Origin: Acidobacteriaceae bacterium | GTDB lineage: Bacteria > Acidobacteriota > Terriglobia > Terriglobales > Acidobacteriaceae | Reading direction: 5' to 3' | Length of the DNA: 58,223 nucleotides | NCBI GenBank assembly: GCA_027306695.1 | Contig: DAHUZH010000007.1 | Coordinates: forward strand, 1 to 58,223 | Shown here: positions 52,846 through 58,223 of the stretch, in pieces | How the letters are laid out: every line of letters starts with the position of its first letter | Position numbering within the stretch: the first letter of the stretch is position 1 | Translations under genes and position numbers: made by a program | The notes under the pieces: model-generated | Seen by the model: only the letters and a program-made list of their open reading frames with translations | The model's database searches: none | Told to the model about the DNA's origin: nothing

Positions 52846-55604
52846 GACGTAATCGTCAACTGGATCTGGTCGGTCACGCTGGTATTGGTTGAAGTCCCTG
52901 TTACCGTGACTGTGGACGTGGTGGACTTCGGAGTTGTACCTCCGCCACTTCCACTGCCAGATGAGCCTGAACTTCCTCCGCCGCACGCGGTCACAGCCGT
53001 TGCGGCCATCAGCCCAGCCACCAACAGTAAACCGGCCAACCAACGTGAAGATTGGCGGGAGGACCAGCGAGCTGGAAATCTCCGCTTGCTTCCGATGCCC
53101 AATAAGGACAAACCAAATATACCTGCAAACACCGTCTCCATCGGCCAATTGCGACGGAACGGTTGCGGCGAAGGCGCAAGACGGGCGGTAGCCGACGCGG
53201 CTATGGTAAGGGTAACGCTCTGCGCCGCACTGGAAGTCACGTCCACCGATGCGCTGGGCGCGAAGCTGCAAGTTATCCCGGCTGGCGGGCTCGAGCAGGC
53301 AAGGGCGATCGTCCCAGTAAACCCACTGCTGGGCGTGATGACCAGCGTGGCGGTTGTAGAGGAACCGGCCTTCACTGTCACCGCGCTCGGATTGGGAACC
53401 ATGCTGAATGTCGGGCCTGTCGCAGGCGTAGCCGACGATGTCACTGCGATTGTCGGCCAAACCGCTGCCAGCGCCGCCACGTCTACCGAACCCAGTCCCG
53501 TCGTCTGGTCATACCCTGCGCCAGCATTGCAGCAGGACATCTCGTAATTTCCGGAAACGGCCACGCAATCGGGGGTGCCCTGCTGGCATACCACGGCGTT
53601 GCTACCCGTGGTGACGTCATGAAATGCACCGGGCGTACTTTGCGAACTCAGGTAGAGGATCGGATTTGCATTTCCTACGCCAGTGGTATTTCCCGCCTTC
53701 TGGTTCCACAGCGTAATCATCGCCGCAATTTGCGGAGCCGCAATGGAAGTACCTCCATACAGATAACCATTTTCCGAAGCATCGAAGTACGCCACTTCAT
53801 TGCCGGACAATGGATAGGCGCAACTGGGGGTGCCAGTCAGAGCCGTGCCTGCGGAATTGGTTTCCTCCGTGCAAAGGACGTACCCATCGTGATTCGGGTC
53901 TGTCGCCAGAGCAATATCTGGCACGTCGCGTTTACCGTCGTTGGGTACCCCTGCGGCCACCTGCCAGGAAGGCTTCGGGAAACCGCCTGTACAAGTTTGA
54001 TTGGGATACGTTCCCGTTGCCTGCGTACAAGCGCTCGCGCCCCCGCCACTTGCGCTCAGGGAGCCAATGCTCTTTAGGTCGGCCAGCGTCGGCGTGTCAT
54101 TCCAGGTAGTTTCGGGAATGTAGCTAATGGCGGACCCATTGTCCGCATTATTGTTCTGGTTCCAGTACTTTGACTGGTCTGCGACATCTCCGCTAAAGGA
54201 CGTGCCGCCCGCAGCGGTGACGTACGCGCTGCTGGCAGGATAATCGACAGCCAGCCCTTGCGTGGCCCCGACATAGGTCCCGCTGGAATTCTGACCCGAG
54301 CCATCACAGTCGGCAGACCCAGCGTCACCCGAAGCCGCAACCACGGTTTGCCCCTGGGCATTGGCTTGTTGCAGAAGGCTTTCCAGAAACTGGATATCGG
54401 TGCTTCCTGCAAACGCCTGCTCGCAGTTGCCATAGCTGATACTGATGACCGGCACAAATTGAGAATTGGTAGTGAGAGGCGTTTGGATGGCGTATTGCAG
54501 AGAATTAAACACACCGTAGTTCTGATTGTTCCCCACCGTCACATACAGGATGGTTGCATCCCGCGCCACCGCGCCGGACCATTCGACATCGATGTCGGCC
54601 TCCTCCAGATCGCCGGCAGAAACCGCAGCAGTCCCCGTGTTCGGCACAAGTTTCTGCGTCGGCATATTGCTCGCATTCAGGCCGCTGAGCGTGCGGAAAT
54701 TCGCAATATCGCTTTGATATTGCGTAATGTCCGTCTGACCCATCACCGCCATGATTTGTCCCTTGCCGGTGATGCTGCTGTTATACAGACCATTGATGTC
54801 GTAAATCGTATAAATGTCCGAAGGAGCGAGAAAATTGACTGTAGCACTATCGCCACTGGGGCACGGGGTTGTGGTCACGGTGCATACCGTAAGCGTGTAG
54901 TGTGGGTTCAGCGCAGCAGCCGCATTGCTGCGCGACACCTGCACGGCCCGCTTGACAAAATGGGGCCGTGGCCGGAATGTGTTGAGGTGCTCAATTCCCA
55001 AAGTCATCCCAGCAATCGCCTGCGGCACACTTACGTCGGTCGCATTGGCCCATCCCGGAACACCGCGAAGCATGTAGCGGTGCAATTGCGTATGAAAGGT
55101 CGCTTCCACCTGCGCTGCCGTCCCGCTGAAATCGATCCTGTCCGCACTGGCGGGGATTGCAGCCACCTGAAACCCTTGGGAACGCAGCCACGCCGCTACC
55201 TGCGCAAGGTCCTGCTGGCTGACGCCATAGCGGGCCGCGAACTGGCCTGGACGCAACCATTGGTGGTACATCGGAGATCCTTTGGTCTGTTGTTGCTGCA
55301 GAAGGTTTTTCAGGTCAGCCTGCTGCGCTGCAGAAAGGCGAAAAACAAGCGACATGCCCGGGATCATGGTGGATCCACTCAGTTGCCCCTGGTCCTGGGC
55401 GCGGGCGACCATGGGATGAACCGTCCCCTGGAGCACCCGCATCTGATCGGAACGGATGGGCGACAGAATCCTGTTCTGCACCAGCGCCTGCGCGCGCAAC
55501 TGTTGCGTACTCAATACGCATAGCCCCGCAACAAGAAAAATCGCCAGAGACGTGCCCTGAAAAATGCTCCTTTTGCAAATACCTTTTCTCAGCCTGTTTC
55601 CCAT
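52842..55604 (-). CDS. S53 (sedolisin/kumamolisin-type) secreted protease
   Basis: This protein of about 920 residues has a signal peptide (about 1-40), a pro-kumamolisin activation domain (to about residue 220) and an S53 peptidase domain. The acid pair is in DLEEADIDVEW and the nucleophile in GGTSIAAPQIAAM. An Ig-like, serine/alanine-rich region follows (FTGTIALACSSPPAGITCSF). The C-terminus has two hydrophobic segments, then TACGGGSSGSS and a T/S-rich tail. S53 enzymes are active in acid, which suits an acidophilic acidobacterium. The start at 55604 (MGNRLRKG) has GAGGA upstream; the ATG 6 codons earlier lacks support. Confidence 0.9.
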   Translation of the reverse strand: MGNRLRKGICKRSIFQGTSLAIFLVAGLCVLSTQQLRAQALVQNRILSPIRSDQMRVLQGTVHPMVARAQDQGQLSGSTMIPGMSLVFRLSAAQQADLKNLLQQQQTKGSPMYHQWLRPGQFAARYGVSQQDLAQVAAWLRSQGFQVAAIPASADRIDFSGTAAQVEATFHTQLHRYMLRGVPGWANATDVSVPQAIAGMTLGIEHLNTFRPRPHFVKRAVQVSRSNAAAALNPHYTLTVCTVTTTPCPSGDSATVNFLAPSDIYTIYDINGLYNSSITGKGQIMAVMGQTDITQYQSDIANFRTLSGLNASNMPTQKLVPNTGTAAVSAGDLEEADIDVEWSGAVARDATILYVTVGNNQNYGVFNSLQYAIQTPLTTNSQFVPVISISYGNCEQAFAGSTDIQFLESLLQQANAQGQTVVAASGDAGSADCDGSGQNSSGTYVGATQGLAVDYPASSAYVTAAGGTSFSGDVADQSKYWNQNNNADNGSAISYIPETTWNDTPTLADLKSIGSLSASGGGASACTQATGTYPNQTCTGGFPKPSWQVAAGVPNDGKRDVPDIALATDPNHDGYVLCTEETNSAGTALTGTPSCAYPLSGNEVAYFDASENGYLYGGTSIAAPQIAAMITLWNQKAGNTTGVGNANPILYLSSQSTPGAFHDVTTGSNAVVCQQGTPDCVAVSGNYEMSCCNAGAGYDQTTGLGSVDVAALAAVWPTIAVTSSATPATGPTFSMVPNPSAVTVKAGSSTTATLVITPSSGFTGTIALACSSPPAGITCSFAPSASVDVTSSAAQSVTLTIAASATARLAPSPQPFRRNWPMETVFAGIFGLSLLGIGSKRRFPARWSSRQSSRWLAGLLLVAGLMAATAVTACGGGSSGSSGSGSGGGTTPKSTTSTVTVTGTSTNTSVTDQIQLTITS

Positions 55605-55622
55605 GGATTCCTCGCCAGCCAT

Positions 55623-55992
55623 TCTGAAAATTTCCTATTTAATCTGGTTGAACTTTCGCAAACACCGCACTTTGAGTATCTCTCAAAAAGGGGCGAACGC
55701 TGCATGGCATGTTTGAACCCGATCCTGTCCGGTTTGTCGCGAAAATACTTATTTGTATCTTACCGATGGCAGCATAGGAACCCAATGCATTCGACGCGGC
55801 AAAGCTCCTTCGGGGCAGCGAAATTTTGTAACGTTTTCGACTTGAGGTTTTTATGGCACGCACAACGGGGGGTCGAGCGGCGCTCATCTAACATCAAAAA
55901 TCGTCATTTTATGACGATGCACCCCAGCAAACCCACCCGGCGATGGAAGCCGGAAGCCAGAAAAATCCTATAAGAATGATAGAGTTCTGTTA
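55623..55992. promoter_or_regulatory. Divergent intergenic region with a strong palindrome at 55900-55918
   Basis: ATCGTCATTTTATGACGAT has perfect 8-bp arms around TTT and lies 75 bases before the TSUP gene start. This is a typical size and place for a repressor operator, perhaps of an ArsR- or BigR-like sulfur sensor, though no such gene is in the window. No gene is supported in the gap. Confidence 0.45.
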
Positions 55993-56826
55993 ATGAATGA
56001 ATTGCTTTTTTCTTTGGTCATTTTAGGGGGATCTTTTCTGGCAGGCATGCTTGGCTCCCTTACGGGACTCGGCGGAGGCGTAGTCCTTGTGCCGATGCTG
56101 GCCCTCCTGTTCAAAGTCGATCTGCATTATGCGATCGGCGCATCGCTCATCTCGGTCATCGCCACGTCCTCGGGTTCGGCGGCAGCGTATGTGCGCGAAG
56201 GTTTCTCAAACATTCGCATCGGCATGTTTTTGGAGATTGCCACGACCATCGGCGCGGTTGTCGGAGCATGGCTGGCAACACGGACCCCGGTACGTGGCAT
56301 CGCCATCATCTTCGGCGTGGTCCTGCTCTATTCGGTCTATCTTTCCCTACGCGGACACGATGACGAGACGGTTCCCCAAAATAAATGGTCGGACCGATTC
56401 AAAATGAACGGCACGTTTCCCGGCCCGGATGGCAAAGAACAAAAATATGCGGTGAAACATATCTCCGGCGGCTTCGCGACCATGTTTGGCGCGGGTACGC
56501 TTTCAGGTCTGTTAGGAATCGGTTCCGGCGCGGTGAAAGTATTGGCAATGGACCACATCATGCGGATACCGTTCAAAGTCTCGACAACCACGAGTAACTT
56601 TATGATCGGCGTGACAGCCGCCGCCAGCGCCGGCATCTATCTCCGGCGGGGATATATCGATCCAACCCTTGCAGCGCCTGTCATGATCGGTGTGCTGATC
56701 GGCTCCCTATTGGGCGCAAAAATTCTGGTCAAGTCGAACGTGAAATCGCTGCGGCTTATTTTTTCCGCTGTCATTTTCTTTTTGGCCATTGAGATGATTT
56801 ACAACGGCGTGGTGGGAAAGGTCTAG
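55993..56826 (+). CDS. TSUP-family membrane exporter (TauE/SafE)
   Basis: This 277-residue membrane protein has about 8 hydrophobic segments in two halves. The repeated family motif appears as GMLGSLTGLGGGVVLVPML near residue 20 and SGLLGIGSGAVKVLAM near 175. Members export or import sulfite, sulfoacetate or related organosulfur anions. A hydrophilic cytoplasmic loop (about 120-155) divides the halves. It is followed after 3 bases by a DUF1634 gene, a common partner. Confidence 0.9.
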   Translation: MNELLFSLVILGGSFLAGMLGSLTGLGGGVVLVPMLALLFKVDLHYAIGASLISVIATSSGSAAAYVREGFSNIRIGMFLEIATTIGAVVGAWLATRTPVRGIAIIFGVVLLYSVYLSLRGHDDETVPQNKWSDRFKMNGTFPGPDGKEQKYAVKHISGGFATMFGAGTLSGLLGIGSGAVKVLAMDHIMRIPFKVSTTTSNFMIGVTAAASAGIYLRRGYIDPTLAAPVMIGVLIGSLLGAKILVKSNVKSLRLIFSAVIFFLAIEMIYNGVVGKV

Positions 56827-56829
56827 TGC

Positions 56830-57204
56830 ATGCGCAAACCAAGCGATAAGCAGGTGGATGAATTTATCGGTCAGGTGCTGCGGGCCGGCGTACTCCTGTC
56901 CTCTGCTGTCACTATGATCGGGCTGGTACTCTATCTCTGGCATCATTCCGCGTCCACCCCGAACTACCACGTATTCCATTCCATCAGTGGAAAGCTGCGT
57001 CATCTCCGGCAGTTGTTCCCAGATGCATTCCACGGCGATCCGGTTGCCATTATTCAAGTCGGCATCCTGCTTCTGATCGCCACTCCCGTGGCCCGCGTCG
57101 CATTTCTTGTTGGCGCATTCGCTCTGGAACGCGACCGGATGTACGTCGCGGTAAGTGGTCTCGTGCTAGCGGTACTGCTGTATTCGATCATCTTCTTCCG
57201 ATAA
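56830..57204 (+). CDS. DUF1634 membrane protein
   Basis: This 124-residue protein has three hydrophobic segments (about 16-38, 72-94 and 102-123), ends in a membrane span, and has the family's VLRAGVLLSSAV opening and LLLIATPVARVAFLV motif. DUF1634 genes often lie directly behind TSUP exporter genes, as here, so it may be an accessory subunit. Its function is unknown. Confidence 0.85.
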   Translation: MRKPSDKQVDEFIGQVLRAGVLLSSAVTMIGLVLYLWHHSASTPNYHVFHSISGKLRHLRQLFPDAFHGDPVAIIQVGILLLIATPVARVAFLVGAFALERDRMYVAVSGLVLAVLLYSIIFFR

Positions 57205-57245
57205 CTTCAAATCGCCATGCTTCACTCACGCCCGGTCCGCCCCGC

Positions 57246-57275
57246 TTGACTTTCTTAGTGCGCTCACGGGATGAT
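57246..57275 (+). promoter_or_regulatory. Sigma-70-type promoter of the fluoride operon
   Basis: TTGACT (57246-57251), 18 bases, GATGAT (57270-57275). The start site would fall at about 57282, exactly where the riboswitch aptamer begins. The -10 has 4 of 6 consensus bases. Confidence 0.45.
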
Positions 57276-57282
57276 GATCGCA

Positions 57283-57343
57283 GGGTGATGGAGTTCACCT
57301 GAAACCGCTGTCCTACCTTTGGCCGGACAGATGATGACTCCTG
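57283..57343 (+). promoter_or_regulatory. Fluoride riboswitch (crcB motif)
   Basis: The conserved blocks are present in order: GGTGATGGAGTTCACCTGAA, AACCGCT, a variable arm, then GGACAGATGATGACTCCTG. These make the pseudoknotted aptamer that binds fluoride. A possible expression-platform hairpin follows (GCTGCCG 57353-57359 with CGGCAGC 57374-57380), without a long T-run, so the mode of control is unclear. It lies about 225 bases upstream of the CrcB start, an unusually long leader. Confidence 0.92.
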
Positions 57344-57567
57344 GTAGCGGATGCTGCCGCGGAGCCATGTCTACGGCAGCCTCTTGAATCGAACACTTGC
57401 TGGAATGTTCGCTTGCACGTCCATTGGTGCTGCATTCATGCGCGCAGTTCCAGCATGAACAATACTGCGGTCCATACTGCAATCGGCGGCAGCCGTGGCA
57501 TAATCCTCGCAACAACCATGGCAATGGGGACCTGTAACCGCTGGGCTAAATGAGGAGGACGAGACAG
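57344..57567 (+). other. Long leader between fluoride riboswitch and crcB
   Basis: Beyond the hairpin described with the riboswitch there is only a weak 32-codon frame (57455-57553, MNNTAVHTAIGG...) with no clear Shine-Dalgarno. The AGGAGG at 57553-57558 serves the TTG start of crcB. Confidence 0.4.
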
Positions 57568-57945
57568 TTGCAAAAATATCTATTGACCGGCATAGGTGGG
57601 TTTCTCGGCGCCATTGCCAGGCTCTGGGTGGGAACGGAAATTGCCGACCGCTTCGGGACGCAGTTCCCTTATGGCACGTTTGTCATCAACATGACGGGGT
57701 GTTTCATCATTGGCGTAGCCCTCACCGTTTTGAATGAGCGACTGAATGTCAATCCCGCCTGGCGCTATCTTCTGCCCATTGGATTTGTAGGGGCATACAC
57801 TACCTTCTCGTCGTTTGAATATGAAACCTTCACCAGCTTTCAAAGCGGCGGATGGCAGACTCCCATCCTTTATGTCACGCTGAGCGTATTTGTCGGGTTT
57901 GCTTGTGTCTGGGTCGGTGTCGCCATAGGAAAATTGATGGCTTAG
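57568..57945 (+). CDS. crcB: CrcB/Fluc fluoride channel
   Basis: This protein of about 125 residues has four membrane spans. It shows YLLTGIGGFLGAIARLW, YGTFVINMTGCFIIG (the pore asparagine) and GFVGAYTTFSSFEYE (the Phe-box region), hallmarks of the dual-topology fluoride exporter. The TTG at 57568 is preferred because AGGAGG lies 9 bases before it; the ATG at 57550 would place that Shine-Dalgarno inside the coding region. Its transcript is led by the fluoride riboswitch. Confidence 0.95.
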   Translation: MQKYLLTGIGGFLGAIARLWVGTEIADRFGTQFPYGTFVINMTGCFIIGVALTVLNERLNVNPAWRYLLPIGFVGAYTTFSSFEYETFTSFQSGGWQTPILYVTLSVFVGFACVWVGVAIGKLMA

Positions 57946-57973
57946 CTTATCGTTACCAGGAGAAAAGATCGAC

Positions 57974-58223
57974 ATGCTGCATCGAATGCAAGCGTTGAAA
58001 GTTTCCATCTACGTCAGCGATGGAGAATCGCATCGTGGAGTTCCTCTCTCGTCCGCGATTCTGAACTTTCTTTTCTATCGTGGAGTGGCTGGCGCCATCG
58101 TAACCAAAGGCTCTGCCGGATTTGGCGCCGATCATCACCTGCGCTCCGGCAGCTTCGTCGAAATTTCCGACCACCTGCCTGTCACCATCCAATTTATCGA
58201 CACGCAGGAAAAGGTGGACGGCT
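57974..58223 (+). CDS. DUF190 protein (3' end outside window)
   Basis: The 83 visible residues fit the DUF190 family: ALKVSIYVSDGESHRGVPL, RGVAGAIVTKGSAGFG, and SDHLPVTIQFIDTQEKV. The fold is GlnB-like, and the gene often accompanies crcB. CAGGAGA lies 9 bases before the ATG. It is 28 bases after crcB and belongs to the same fluoride operon. A regulatory role on the channel has been supposed but not shown. Confidence 0.88.
   Translation, partial: MLHRMQALKVSIYVSDGESHRGVPLSSAILNFLFYRGVAGAIVTKGSAGFGADHHLRSGSFVEISDHLPVTIQFIDTQEKVDG

Noticed and set aside
1..58223. CRISPR arrays, rRNA, complete tRNA genes or a replication origin
   Set aside because: No regularly spaced repeats, rRNA-like blocks, cloverleaf sequences or DnaA-box clusters were noticed on either strand.

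Overview
The window looks like chromosome from an Acidobacteriota bacterium, probably of the Terriglobia/Acidobacteriaceae type. This is inferred from gene content: S53 proteases with an Ig-like, cysteine-containing C-terminal tail, an acidobacterial style of exopolysaccharide (EPS) locus, and the TSUP/DUF1634 and CrcB/DUF190 pairs. No rRNA or tRNA is present to confirm it.

Layout. (1) 1-8798, minus strand: the 5' part of a hybrid NRPS/PKS assembly line. An A-PCP loading protein is followed by a KS-AT-ACP-aminotransferase-C-A protein that is cut by the window start. (2) 9084-24029, mostly minus: an EPS locus with a UDP-sugar dehydrogenase, five glycosyltransferases (including the lipid-carrier phosphotransferase), tyrosine kinase, chain-length protein, outer-membrane beta-barrel, OPX export protein and a sigma-54 activator. 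The last seven genes run as one tightly overlapping operon headed by the activator gene. A polysaccharide deacetylase gene lies inside it on the plus strand. (3) 24843-34124, plus: an NtrC-type response regulator, a small hypothetical protein, a membrane-anchored XrtA-type deacetylase and four CapK/phenylacetate-CoA-ligase-like proteins, the last three being close tandem paralogues. (4) 34478-42987, minus, visibly AT-richer in its upper part: a glycosyltransferase, a deacetylase, and an acyl-ACP set (FkbH-like HAD-IIIC protein, ACP, VOC protein, GNAT-like protein, MaoC-SDR fusion). This set is interrupted by an IS3-family element that landed in the loop of a 16-bp-arm palindrome. (5) 43707-50468: a secreted beta-helix protein, Wzy-like polymerase, Wzx-like flippase and one more glycosyltransferase. 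(6) 50935-55604: an amidase and an S53 protease, tail to tail. (7) 55993-58223: TSUP exporter, DUF1634 protein, then a fluoride operon with a crcB riboswitch, CrcB and a partial DUF190 protein.

How it fits together. Regions 2-5 contain the parts of a Wzx/Wzy-dependent EPS pathway: lipid-linked initiation, glycosyl transfer, flipping, polymerisation, length control, export and deacetylation. The likely main regulatory theme is sigma-54. I found near-consensus -24/-12 elements (TGGC-N8-TGCA/T or one mismatch) before the activator/EPS operon, both outlying deacetylase genes, the polymerase, the flippase and the amidase. Two sigma-54 activators with intact GAFTGA loops are encoded side by side in the middle of the locus. 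The acyl-ACP set and the CapK-like proteins suggest acyl decoration of the polymer; that is inference. No exosortase, CRISPR array, tRNA or rRNA was seen.
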